NCBI GenBank assembly: GCA_001940755.1
Contig: MEHH01000007.1
Span: forward strand, 1 to 27,319
Direction: 5' to 3'
Origin: Candidatus Heimdallarchaeota archaeon AB_125
GTDB lineage: Archaea; Asgardarchaeota; Heimdallarchaeia; Heimdallarchaeales; Heimdallarchaeaceae
DNA length: 27,319 bases
The translations under genes and the position numbers were made by a program. Numbering within the stretch: position 1 is the first letter of the stretch; each line of letters starts with the position of its first letter. The notes under the pieces were generated by a model. That model searched no databases. It was not told the DNA's origin and was given only the letters and a program-made list of their open reading frames with translations. Of the stretch, positions 5,435 through 13,365 are shown piece by piece.

Positions 5435-6658
5435 ATGATGCACTCATCAGATGAAGAATATTTTAATTCACTAATCAAAAAACCAACTGTCTTCAAAAAC
5501 ATTGGTTGTTTGTCTGTTACATACACCCCTCCATATCTTCCACATAGGGAGGAAGAACTCAGGACATTGGCTAAATACTTCAAAACAATTTTCGAGGCAC
5601 AAGACGAACCATTGAGAAAAATCTGTATAACCGGACCTACAGGTTCTGGTAAAACAACTCTTGCTAAACGTTTTGGTCAGCTTTTAGAAAACATAGACAA
5701 AAACAAGAACTTCTTGCTTGTCTATATTAATTGTAGAATTTACAAAAGTCCTTACCTCATAGTTAGCACTCTTGCAAGGAAATTAAACAAAGCTATTCCA
5801 CCAAGAGGTTACTCATTTGAGGAATTACAATCACTTCTAATTAGATTACTTGATTTCTATTCACCAAAGGTTTTGCTTATTTTAGACGAAGTTGACTATC
5901 TTATATCTAGAGTAGGTACAGATTTTCTTTATACTTTGCTTAGAATAAGCGAAATGACTACAAAACAATGGATTTCATATATCTTTATTGCAAGAAATCT
6001 GAATTTTATCCACCAATTAGATGCAAGTACTCAAAGCAGTTTTCAATCCAATCATATTTCCTTAGATAAGTACTCTGAAACCGATTTAAAAGATATTATC
6101 AAATCCCGATCAGAGTTAGCTTTCTATGATGGCACAATAACTGAAGACTCTGTTGAACTAATTGCAGATATATCAAGTAAATCTGGAGATGCTAGATATT
6201 CAATAGAAATACTTTGGGGGGCAGGACAGTGTGCTGACGATGAAAGTTCTCCCATAGTCTATCCAGATCATGTAAGAAAAGCAAAAGCTTTGATTCATCC
6301 TGAAATAAGACGAGAGGTAATTCTAACCTTAACGTTACATCAGAAATTGATACTTCTTGCGATTATTAGAAAGTTAAAGCATACAAAGAATGCTTATATT
6401 TCAACTAATGATGCTATTAGTTCTTACAAATTAGTCTGCGAGGAATACGAAGAAGAGCCTAGACGACACACTCAGGTTTGGTCATATCTAAAAGAGTTAT
6501 CCAAACAAGATGTAATTAGCACAAAGATCTCAGGGGAAGGAATGCGTGGTAAAACAACTTTAATCAGTATACCAGATATATCCGTTGAAACTATTGAACT
6601 CTTCTTGATGAAATCAATTGATAATCAAAAGAAAACAGTAGAATATGCTGAAAAATAG
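5435..6658 (+). CDS. cdc6: Orc1/Cdc6-family AAA+ ATPase (replication initiator or paralogue)
   Basis: A 407-residue AAA+ protein. The N-terminal YLPHREEELRTLAKYF matches the Orc1/Cdc6 motif before the ATPase core. Walker A is GPTGSGKT (67-74), Walker B LLILDEVD (147-154), a sensor-1 Asn sits in IARNLNF (about 188), and sensor 2 is GDARYSIEIL (251-260). The last 110 residues look like the C-terminal winged helix. Length agrees with archaeal Orc1/Cdc6. In Archaea these proteins bind origin boxes and load MCM; paralogues may act as regulators or belong to secondary origins. It is 13 bases upstream of a small winged-helix gene in the same direction, and divergent from the peptide/TPR operon. I could not establish origin boxes next to it. 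Confidence 0.9.
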   Translation: MMHSSDEEYFNSLIKKPTVFKNIGCLSVTYTPPYLPHREEELRTLAKYFKTIFEAQDEPLRKICITGPTGSGKTTLAKRFGQLLENIDKNKNFLLVYINCRIYKSPYLIVSTLARKLNKAIPPRGYSFEELQSLLIRLLDFYSPKVLLILDEVDYLISRVGTDFLYTLLRISEMTTKQWISYIFIARNLNFIHQLDASTQSSFQSNHISLDKYSETDLKDIIKSRSELAFYDGTITEDSVELIADISSKSGDARYSIEILWGAGQCADDESSPIVYPDHVRKAKALIHPEIRREVILTLTLHQKLILLAIIRKLKHTKNAYISTNDAISSYKLVCEEYEEEPRRHTQVWSYLKELSKQDVISTKISGEGMRGKTTLISIPDISVETIELFLMKSIDNQKKTVEYAEK

Positions 6659-6671
6659 AGGGAGAAAGATA

Positions 6672-6977
6672 ATGACTACTGAAACTAACACTAACACAAA
6701 GGTTCAAACTAAATTAGCATTAGAAGATGTCTTTTCCTCAAGGGGAAGAGTAAGAATTCTAAAGTTGCTAGCAGAACTTGGAGAACTGAATATTTCTGCC
6801 ATATCTCGAAGTATAAATCTTAACCATTCTGCTGTAAAAGGACATTTAAAATTCCTAACAGATGTAGGGTTAATCAAGGAAAAGAGATTTGGTAGAATTC
6901 TGATATACCAGTTTCAAGATGACAATATTCTTGCCCATTCCTTGAAACAGCTATTCAAAATCTGGGGAGAGAATTAA
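6672..6977 (+). CDS. ArsR-like winged-helix DNA-binding protein
   Basis: 101 residues from the ATG at 6672, chosen because GAGGGAG lies 7 bases before it; an earlier in-frame TTG would overlap the preceding gene. After a polar Thr/Asn-rich N-terminus comes SSRGRVRILKLLAEL, then LNISAISRSINLNHSAVKGH as helix-turn-helix with recognition helix, LKFLTDVGLIKEKRFGRILI as wing, and a C-terminal helix probably for dimerisation. No cysteine metal site is present, so metal sensing is unlikely. It is co-directional with the Orc1/Cdc6 gene and probably co-transcribed. Its target may be the dyads upstream of the operon; that is inference. Confidence 0.8.
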   Translation: MTTETNTNTKVQTKLALEDVFSSRGRVRILKLLAELGELNISAISRSINLNHSAVKGHLKFLTDVGLIKEKRFGRILIYQFQDDNILAHSLKQLFKIWGEN

Positions 6978-6985
6978 GAAAAAAT

Positions 6986-7063
6986 TGGTGCCCCAACCGG
7001 GATTTGAACCCGGGTCTGCGGAGTGAGAGTCCGCAATGATTGGCCGAGCTACACCATTGGGGC
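6986..7063 (-). tRNA. tRNA-Glu (anticodon CTC)
   Basis: The minus strand gives GCCCCAA pairing with TTGGGGC, a D arm of the archaeal Glu/Gln type, an anticodon stem GCGGA/TCCGC around loop CTCTCAC (anticodon CTC), and a T arm CCGGG-TTCAAAT-CCCGG. CCA is encoded. No intron. It is convergent with the winged-helix gene that ends at 6977. Confidence 0.94.
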
Positions 7064-7151
7064 TGTAAGATAGTGGGAATAAATATGCTTTTTAATTTTT
7101 CTTCTTAATACAGTAGATTTTTAATTGCGGTTTATCAGTTCTTCATGAATA

Positions 7152-7988
7152 ATGAAAAGATATGCTGTACGTGTGTTTTACGAAGGTAAAGGTTATTTCG
7201 GCTACCAAAGGCAATTAGATAAAAAAACTACAGAAGGAACAATTATCCAGACACTTAAAGAAACAGGATATATTGATTCACCAGAAGAAAACTACTTCAG
7301 AAGTGCTAGTCGAACCGATAAATGTGTCAATGCTATAGGTAATGTTTTCTCTTTTAACAGCGAGAAAAAGATTATTCTAGAGGAGATAAACGCAGCTTTA
7401 CCAAAAGATAAGTCAATTATTTGCTGGGGTTATTCAGATGTTGATACAGATTTTTCTCCCAAATATAGCAATTGGAAGAGATATTGGTACATCGTTTCAA
7501 AAGAGTTTCTAGAGGCACATTCAACCATGACAGTAGATAAAATTAGTACTGTTAGTTCTCATTTTGTTGGAGAGCATGATTTCAGTTTATTCTGCAAAAA
7601 AGATGATAGGAAAACAACCAGAAAAATTGATGATTTAAATGTACTCGAACAGGAAAATAGCATTATTCTCGAATTCATTTCAAGTTCCTTTTTATGGGAA
7701 CAAGTAAGAAGAATCACAAGCTATATACTGAATTTCAACGAATTAGTTGAAGAATTACAAGATACCAAGACGCTTCTTGCTGAACAAAGAAGTGTTCAAG
7801 CGTTAAATATAGAACCTGCTGATCCTAATCAATTAGTATTGGTGGAGCATTTTTATGAAGACATAGAGTGGAATATCAGTAAGAAAACAAAAGAGCTAAT
7901 TGTTAAAAAATTTGTAGATGAAAAATTAAAGATAAAACAAAGAGAAGTATTCTTTGTATCAGCTCTAGATTTCTTTGATAATCTTTAG
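7152..7988 (+). CDS. truA: tRNA pseudouridine synthase A
   Basis: 278 residues, the normal length for TruA. The N-terminal VRVFYEGKGYFGYQRQ matches the family Y-G-x-F-G-[WY]-Q-x-Q motif. SASRTDKCVNAIGNV (51-65) contains the catalytic aspartate, here Asp56, of the RTD motif. The FVGEHDFSLFCK segment and LWEQVRRITSYIL match the C-terminal half. TruA converts uridines 38-40 in the tRNA anticodon arm to pseudouridine. The family's R-T-D-A-G-V-H run reads R-T-D-K-C-V-N here, a common archaeal type of divergence. It converges with rfcS. Confidence 0.88.
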   Translation: MKRYAVRVFYEGKGYFGYQRQLDKKTTEGTIIQTLKETGYIDSPEENYFRSASRTDKCVNAIGNVFSFNSEKKIILEEINAALPKDKSIICWGYSDVDTDFSPKYSNWKRYWYIVSKEFLEAHSTMTVDKISTVSSHFVGEHDFSLFCKKDDRKTTRKIDDLNVLEQENSIILEFISSSFLWEQVRRITSYILNFNELVEELQDTKTLLAEQRSVQALNIEPADPNQLVLVEHFYEDIEWNISKKTKELIVKKFVDEKLKIKQREVFFVSALDFFDNL

Positions 7989-8012
7989 CTTTAGATTTTG
8001 CATAAAAAGAAA

Positions 8013-8990
8013 TCAGGAATTTTTAGTTTCGCTCTCTTTAACCAATTTTGCTAAGAATGCACTAAGTTGAATATTGCTCGAAGCACCTTCAGATATGCGG
8101 AAATCAACTTCTGCTAGATATTCATTAAGTTCCAATTTTTGCAAATCAGGTAAAGTCAAAGATGGAATTTCTCTGAAAATCTGGTAGGTTACATCAGTTC
8201 CAGAAAGACCATACTCAAGAATTAAATGCTGAAGTACATCTCTAGCTTTGTAGAAATCTCCTTTTAGAGCAAAGTTCAGCATGTTACGAATCTTCTCTGG
8301 ATCTGCATGACCAACTGTTTGAAGAACTGTTACTTTTTCTATGGATTTTCCTGATGCAACAGTTGACTGCAAAATGTTGATAGCTTTCCTTAAATCACCT
8401 TCAGAGATATAAAGAACTGTTGCAAGTCCTTCGTCATCATAAACTAAACCTTCTTTTTCACATATCTTAATTAGAAACTCTTTCATACTTTTTTCATCAA
8501 GAGGTTTAAAGCGAAAAATCGCACATCGTGATTGAACCGGTTCAATTAATTTGCTTGAATAATTACAAATAAGGGCGAATCTACTTGTTTTTACATATCT
8601 TTCCATTGTACGTCTCAGAGCATGTTGTGCAGCAGAAGTTAAACTGTCAGCTTCATCCAAACAAATAATTTTGAATGGAACCCCACCATATGATGCAGTT
8701 CTAGCAAATTCTTTAACCTTGTTGCGGATTGCATCTATTCCACGATCATCAGATGCATTTAACTCTAAAAGATTTCTAGACACATTCCCTGGACCAAATA
8801 GATCATTTGCTAAAGCAAGTAAAGCTGTTGTTTTACCTGTTCCAGGGGGTCCTGCAAACAAAAGATGTGGAAGATTTCCTCTTTTAACAAATCCTTTCAA
8901 CCTTAGAACAATGTCTTTGTGACCTTTAAGTTCATTCAGACTTTTTGGCCTATATTTTTCAGTCCACATTATATCATAATCTTTTGCCAT
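8013..8990 (-). CDS. rfcS: Replication factor C small subunit (clamp loader)
   Basis: 325 residues, the usual RfcS length. N-terminal MWTEKYRPKSLNEL is the RFC box, Walker A GPPGTGKT (47-54), LNASDDRGID (78-87), Walker B IICLDEAD (108-115), sensor-1 Asn143 in ICNYSSKL, the SRC box 154-156 with the arginine finger, and sensor 2 in EGDLRKAINILQ with Arg201. A C-terminal collar domain follows. With RfcL it loads PCNA onto primed DNA. No intein is present. On the minus strand GTGGAAAA precedes the ATG, and a TATTTAAA stretch at 9021-9028 (minus TTTAAATA) is a good TATA box about 31-38 bases upstream. Confidence 0.97.
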   Translation of the reverse strand: MAKDYDIMWTEKYRPKSLNELKGHKDIVLRLKGFVKRGNLPHLLFAGPPGTGKTTALLALANDLFGPGNVSRNLLELNASDDRGIDAIRNKVKEFARTASYGGVPFKIICLDEADSLTSAAQHALRRTMERYVKTSRFALICNYSSKLIEPVQSRCAIFRFKPLDEKSMKEFLIKICEKEGLVYDDEGLATVLYISEGDLRKAINILQSTVASGKSIEKVTVLQTVGHADPEKIRNMLNFALKGDFYKARDVLQHLILEYGLSGTDVTYQIFREIPSLTLPDLQKLELNEYLAEVDFRISEGASSNIQLSAFLAKLVKESETKNS

Positions 8991-9020
8991 TTTTCCACAA
9001 CATCATGTAAAAGTTTTTTC

Positions 9021-9028
9021 TATTTAAA
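9021..9028 (-). promoter_or_regulatory. TATA box of rfcS
   Basis: Minus-strand TTTAAATA, 31-38 bases before the rfcS ATG, in the divergent region shared with the pilus ATPase operon. Confidence 0.5.
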
Positions 9029-9116
9029 TCTATTACCAAGAGCTTAGTTTTTTGTTCTTAATTGATTAAAAAAAGTGGTGTTGATATACTAAATGCTAGA
9101 ATAGACTTTGAAAGAA

Positions 9117-9122
9117 GGTGAT
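9117..9122 (+). promoter_or_regulatory. Strong Shine-Dalgarno pointing to an ATT start of the pilus ATPase
   Basis: GGTGAT (inside AAGGTGAT) is followed after 4 bases by ATT at 9127, in frame with the ATPase. The same GGTGAT-4-base spacing precedes the ATG at 11339. The first in-frame GTG (9145) is 22 bases away, too far for this site. Confidence 0.45.
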
Positions 9123-9144
9123 TTAAATTACTAGCTGTGATACT

Positions 9145-10521
9145 GTGCATGAAGAGAAGCACAGCGAAAAAGAAATTATCAACGAATATAATATTCAAGG
9201 ATTCAAAATAATTATTCATGAGGAAGAGGGAATTGTTCACTATGCAGCAGAACCTCTATTTGATTTTCAAAAGGATCCATTGTTATTTGCAGAGTTATCA
9301 TCAGTTGTAATTAAGAATAAGGACAGGCTAGGAAAAGAAATCTTGAAATTTGATGATTTAGTAGATACAATAAAGTCAATCTGTATGTTGAAAGTTCTTG
9401 AAATAGCAGGTCTCGAAATTGAGCCTGAAACCTTTACAGAGCTTTTCATTTACAGATTAATAAAACTTGATAGTATAATCCCCGCTCTTTTGGATCACTA
9501 TGTAAATGAAATCTACATGGACCAAAAAGGTTCTACAATATATTTAGATCACCAGATTTATGGCAGATGTAACACAAAGATAATCCTTGATGAGGAGGAA
9601 TTGAATGCTTTACTAACCAGAATTAAATTAGAGCATCCAGTTACAATATCAGCTAAGAAACCTTCACTTAAGATAGAATTTCAAACACAAAGATTTCATT
9701 CACGTATTTCGATGGATTTTCCACCTCTTTCACCTAATGGTCCTACTTTCAATATTCGAAAACTGAAAAGAAAACCACTTGAGTTACTAGATTTAGTTAA
9801 CTTTAACACCCTTCCAACTTCCTTAGGGGCGTATTTAGTAGAAGCTATAATCGACAGACAAAACATCACAATCATAGGGGAGCCCAATGCAGGGAAAACC
9901 ACATTAGCTAATGCTATTGATCTATATACACCTAAACATTGGAGAAAAATCGCTATAGAAGATGCGATAGAATCTACCAACCAAACAGCAATGGGATTCA
10001 AACATTTATCAATTCAGGTAGATTCCTTTGAATCAAGTAGAAGTGACCATACAAAGACTGCTGAAATCTTAAAACTATTACATAGATCTCCAGATTGGAT
10101 ATATCTAGGAGAGATACAATCAAGAGAACATACTCAAGCAATGTTTGAAGCCCTTAATGCTGGTTTAAAAGGGATACAAACTGCACATGCTGATTCAGCA
10201 GAAAAAATCCTGAGAAGGTGGGAAAACCTACACAAGATTGCTCGTTCAGATTTCCTTTCATTAGATATTATTGTAGTAATGAAGAGAGAAATTGCTAAAT
10301 CCACCTTCGTTAGAAAAATTGTTGGAGTTTACGAAATTAATCAAAATAACACAAGCAAAGAGGACTATGGATTTTTAACAGAAATATATAATGAAAATAT
10401 GAACGAAGATCAAATGTTTCGAACCATTAAAGAAAAATCAAGACTGAAAGACAAATTAGATTTGATTTTAGAAAGAAATGACTACCTCAAAGCTGAACAA
10501 TCACAGAAATGGGGAATTTAA
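9145..10521 (+). CDS. Type IV pilus / Tad-like secretion ATPase (GspE-VirB11 superfamily)
   Basis: 458 residues from the GTG at 9145; the true start may be the ATT at 9127, six codons upstream, where a strong Shine-Dalgarno is correctly spaced. The N-terminal domain is followed by the RecA-like core: Walker A GEPNAGKT (245-252), an Asp box IAIEDAIE (269-276), Walker B WIYLGEI (318-324) and a His box TAHADSAEKIL (346-356). This set is diagnostic for hexameric ATPases that drive assembly of pili and archaella. Two TadB/TadC-like membrane proteins follow after 12 and 1 bases, so the three form one operon. No prepilin or prepilin peptidase is adjacent. Archaellum identity (FlaI) is unlikely, as no other fla genes are present. 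Confidence 0.9.
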   Translation: MHEEKHSEKEIINEYNIQGFKIIIHEEEGIVHYAAEPLFDFQKDPLLFAELSSVVIKNKDRLGKEILKFDDLVDTIKSICMLKVLEIAGLEIEPETFTELFIYRLIKLDSIIPALLDHYVNEIYMDQKGSTIYLDHQIYGRCNTKIILDEEELNALLTRIKLEHPVTISAKKPSLKIEFQTQRFHSRISMDFPPLSPNGPTFNIRKLKRKPLELLDLVNFNTLPTSLGAYLVEAIIDRQNITIIGEPNAGKTTLANAIDLYTPKHWRKIAIEDAIESTNQTAMGFKHLSIQVDSFESSRSDHTKTAEILKLLHRSPDWIYLGEIQSREHTQAMFEALNAGLKGIQTAHADSAEKILRRWENLHKIARSDFLSLDIIVVMKREIAKSTFVRKIVGVYEINQNNTSKEDYGFLTEIYNENMNEDQMFRTIKEKSRLKDKLDLILERNDYLKAEQSQKWGI

Positions 10522-10533
10522 GGAGGACTTTGA

Positions 10534-11337
10534 ATGAAAGCAGTAAATTATGCTCAATCAGGTTCTAGACTAACTCAATTCAGCATTTTTCCAAAGAGAA
10601 TACTTTACAAAGTAGCTTTGGGAAAAGTTGAGAAACATTCTAAATTCTTCATTTCAGAAACTGATTATAGATACTTAAGATTAATAGGAAATTCAACACT
10701 ATTGTTTTTTGTTGTTTCGTTTGTTCTTTTTTATTATGTTACTATGATCAATGTCTTAATTGCTCTACTAATTAGTTCAATAGCTAGTGTTTCATTTCTT
10801 TTTGTGCTGAGTGATTATATTCGTTCTAAGATTATTAATCGTCATAAGAAATTTGAGGAGAAGGCATTTCTGATAATCAATTCTTTATTCATTAACATGA
10901 TTGCAACTCAGTCTTTCCCACATTCACTGGAACTTCTACTTGCAAAAGGTATTACTGACAAATATTATACAAAATATTTCCAAGACATGCTCTATAATCT
11001 GAATCTTGGTGAAAATGAGGATGAGATAATTAATAATGGAGGGAAGATTTTTCTAAACAAGCAATACGAAGTAGCATTTCAGAACATAAAAAATGAAAAT
11101 TCATTCATTGAATCTGATCCAGAGTTCATAATCCATGTAAGAAAAGGTATTAAATTAGTAGAAGATAACATTGTAATCTTCATAGCAGTTTCTTGTCTAT
11201 TACCGCTAGTTCTGAGTATGGTTCTATCATTCCTATTACCTGCAGACTCTCCTACAATTTTCATTTTTCCTCTTCTATATGCTGTCTTTGGAACTTTGAT
11301 TCTTCGCTTTATGAATAACAAAAGTATTGGTGATTAA
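10534..11337 (+). CDS. Pilus platform membrane protein, TadB/TadC (T2SSF-like), first half
   Basis: 267 residues. A cytoplasmic N-terminus is followed by helices at about 51-70 and 73-93, a cytoplasmic helical domain of about 110 residues resembling the T2SSF bundle (FEEKAFLIINSLFINMIATQ, then NLGENEDEIINNGG), and two more helices at about 212-234 and 240-260. Type IV pilus platform proteins anchor the ATPase and pass pilin subunits. AGGAGG lies directly before the ATG. The ATPase ends 12 bases upstream and the second platform gene starts 1 base downstream. Archaeal platform proteins often carry two such domains in one chain; here they appear split. Sequence similarity is weak, so context carries much of the call. 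Confidence 0.75.
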   Translation: MKAVNYAQSGSRLTQFSIFPKRILYKVALGKVEKHSKFFISETDYRYLRLIGNSTLLFFVVSFVLFYYVTMINVLIALLISSIASVSFLFVLSDYIRSKIINRHKKFEEKAFLIINSLFINMIATQSFPHSLELLLAKGITDKYYTKYFQDMLYNLNLGENEDEIINNGGKIFLNKQYEVAFQNIKNENSFIESDPEFIIHVRKGIKLVEDNIVIFIAVSCLLPLVLSMVLSFLLPADSPTIFIFPLLYAVFGTLILRFMNNKSIGD

Positions 11338-11338
11338 G

Positions 11339-11956
11339 ATGAATAAACTGGATTGTACTGATTTTAACTTTCTTAGCAATGTTGCGTTGAAACTTGAAAA
11401 TGGAGAAAATCTAGAAAGGTCTTTCTTTTTAACTGGAAATGTACCAGAAGAAATTCTTGTTAGACTACAGTTAGGGGATAACTTACATGAAGTAATTTCT
11501 TCCATTGATTTCAACTATCCTGCTTTGAAAAATCTTTTTTCTTCAGTAGATTACGTAGATGAAAGTGAAATTATAGACCGTGTTAAATCAACATCTAGAT
11601 TAATTAGAGTTCGGGAAGAAATTCTCAAAGAAAAGGATTCTTCTTTGAAAGTTCATAGAAGAAGGCTAAAGATTATACGTTATGTGACTATGTTTACAAT
11701 CGCTATGATCGCTGGTTTTTCTCCTATTTTCTCAAATCTATACAGTTTCATTAGTACAGGAGAATTTACTAGTTCATTTTCGATTTGGTCAATATTGTCC
11801 ATATCCTTTCTTATCATAAATTTACTGAATAATTATTATTTGCTCAAAATGGGAAATGAAGAAAAAATAAAATTCAGGCTTATCCCTGTTGTCTTCCTGC
11901 ATTCAGCAATTGTTATAGGGGTCAGATTTTTTATTCTCAATCTTATCCCTATTTGA
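11339..11956 (+). CDS. Pilus platform membrane protein, TadB/TadC (T2SSF-like), second half
   Basis: 205 residues from the ATG at 11339, which has GGTGAT four bases before it; the TTG at 11327 would overlap the upstream gene. The N-terminal domain (LSNVALKLENGENLERSFF ... LQLGDNLHEVIS) has the helix pattern and G-x-[PN]-L spacing of T2SSF bundles. It is followed by a basic stretch and three helices at about 110-130, 147-168 and 181-202. It begins one base after the previous platform gene stops, and the pair likely form a hetero-oligomeric platform for the ATPase. It ends 43 bases before the convergent TFB gene. Confidence 0.72.
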   Translation: MNKLDCTDFNFLSNVALKLENGENLERSFFLTGNVPEEILVRLQLGDNLHEVISSIDFNYPALKNLFSSVDYVDESEIIDRVKSTSRLIRVREEILKEKDSSLKVHRRRLKIIRYVTMFTIAMIAGFSPIFSNLYSFISTGEFTSSFSIWSILSISFLIINLLNNYYLLKMGNEEKIKFRLIPVVFLHSAIVIGVRFFILNLIPI

Positions 11957-11999
11957 ACAGGGTTCCTGATAGCTAAATTAGTTTTTATGTTCTTAGGAA

Positions 12000-13040
12000 T
12001 TATTCGAAACTAGATGATAATCTTTCACTAACCTCAGTGATTATATCATCATAATCATAGGAAAAGATGAACTCCGCATGATCTCTAATTGTAAATTCAG
12101 CAACATTAGCAGATTGTGCAACTAATTTCTGTGTTAGAGCAGAAGAATGTTTAATCTGTCTTGACAGAAGTTTGTCCGCAACATAAGCTGAAGCAGCTGA
12201 AAGAGGATAAGGTCTTCTCCCACCACGATCTGGAAACGGAATTTTTTCAAGTATTTTCAAGCATAGAAGTTGAAGCATCTTTTCATAAACATAAACATCT
12301 ATCGAATACTTTTTCTCTATTCTTTCTTTTATCGATTCAAAACGGCAGATTAGAGAACAAATTCGAAAGACATAATCTTCACTTCTCCTAATCCCACTTA
12401 CAGTGGGTTTGATATTCAAATCCTGCATAAGACTTAGTAAATTCTTACCAAGAACCCTATGACCTAGTTCCCTATAAGTTCCAACAATCTCTTTTAAGGT
12501 AAGAGGACAATTATGTCCTTGCTCTCGAACGCTTAGAAGTAGAGCCATTGCAGATAAAAGAACATGGTTTGTTATTTTCTTCTGATGTTCAGATTTATAC
12601 TTATAATAAAGAAAGAGTGTTCTATCTCTTATCTTTGTGGGAACATGAAGTCTTGAAAACACTTCATTCAATATTTTAATAGTTCGAAAATCAGTCTCCT
12701 TTCCCTTTATTGCTCCTGGGATATGATAATAATTCTTAAATTTTCTAAATTTATACTGATTTGTTTCATCCAATAGAGATCCGTTAGCATCTCTAAACAT
12801 GTACTCTTCAACTGAACCAATAGAAGATCCCAAAGAACTTACAACTGCGAGATTATTATTTATTGAAGTATATTGTTGATTTCTTCGAGATCCGTCCGTA
12901 GACATAGATCCTAATTGAAAAGACGAAGATTCAAGAACGGAATCATGTACAAGACCGCATTTCTTGCATATATTAAGACCATTTTCTTGAATAATTCTAG
13001 AACCGCATTCATCACACAAGCAGCTTTCCATTTTACTCAA
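12000..13040 (-). CDS. tfb: Transcription initiation factor TFB
   Basis: 346 residues, close to the archaeal norm. An N-terminal zinc ribbon has Cys9/Cys12 and Cys25/Cys28 (C-x2-C-x12-C-x2-C). The B-reader region has DGSRRNQQYTS; two cyclin-like repeats follow (about 145-345), including VSGIRRSEDYVFRICSLI and PYPLSAASAYVADKLL. TFB binds the TBP-DNA complex and BRE and recruits RNAP. The TTG start at 13040 has GGAGAGG exactly 8 bases before it; the ATG three codons later lacks a spaced site, so TTG is preferred. Residues 1-100 are less conserved than in textbook TFBs, so it may be one of several paralogues. Confidence 0.93.
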   Translation of the reverse strand: MSKMESCLCDECGSRIIQENGLNICKKCGLVHDSVLESSSFQLGSMSTDGSRRNQQYTSINNNLAVVSSLGSSIGSVEEYMFRDANGSLLDETNQYKFRKFKNYYHIPGAIKGKETDFRTIKILNEVFSRLHVPTKIRDRTLFLYYKYKSEHQKKITNHVLLSAMALLLSVREQGHNCPLTLKEIVGTYRELGHRVLGKNLLSLMQDLNIKPTVSGIRRSEDYVFRICSLICRFESIKERIEKKYSIDVYVYEKMLQLLCLKILEKIPFPDRGGRRPYPLSAASAYVADKLLSRQIKHSSALTQKLVAQSANVAEFTIRDHAEFIFSYDYDDIITEVSERLSSSFE

Positions 13041-13365
13041 AAAAACAACCTCTCCGAAACTATTGAGAATTTTTAAGATTGAAACAAAGCTGTGTGCTAA
13101 TTCATGTCTGATTTAGTACTGTTTTTGGTGTTTTTGTTTGACCTTAAAAGAAAGAAGAGGCAGATGATTGAAAGTATTCAATTCTCACAAAAAGAAGCGT
13201 TGTTAGGTATGTAGACGTTCTATTACTGAAATGAAACTAATATGGGATTCAAAGAAAATGAGGAAGAAAAACGAAACAAATGGATGTAAGAACGTATTAG
13301 TTTAGATTACGCAAACTAGTGGAAAATTGTGCTGTTTTTAAAATATAATTAGTATAAAGGGTAGA
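13041..13365. other. Divergent intergenic region between tfb and the surface protein gene
   Basis: The tfb side holds a Shine-Dalgarno at 13049-13055 and a TATA-like stretch around 13069-13077. The other side has TTAAAATATA at 13338-13347, about 19-28 bases before the ATG at 13366. A 36-codon plus-strand ORF at 13104-13214 (hydrophobic N-terminus, basic middle) is present but unsupported by any Shine-Dalgarno. Nothing else is recognisable. Confidence 0.5.

Noticed and set aside
2871..7063. The region between tRNA-Leu and tRNA-Glu as an integrated genomic island
   Set aside because: No integrase, no direct repeat of either tRNA 3' end at the other side, and base composition is like the rest.
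9696..10001. Minus-strand ORF inside the pilus ATPase gene
   Set aside because: Antisense to the Walker A region of a clear gene; no recognisable protein features.
13104..13214. 36-codon plus-strand ORF (starts MSDLVLFLVF) upstream of the surface protein gene
   Set aside because: No Shine-Dalgarno and no coding support; a TATA-like stretch before it serves tfb equally well. Possible but not supported.
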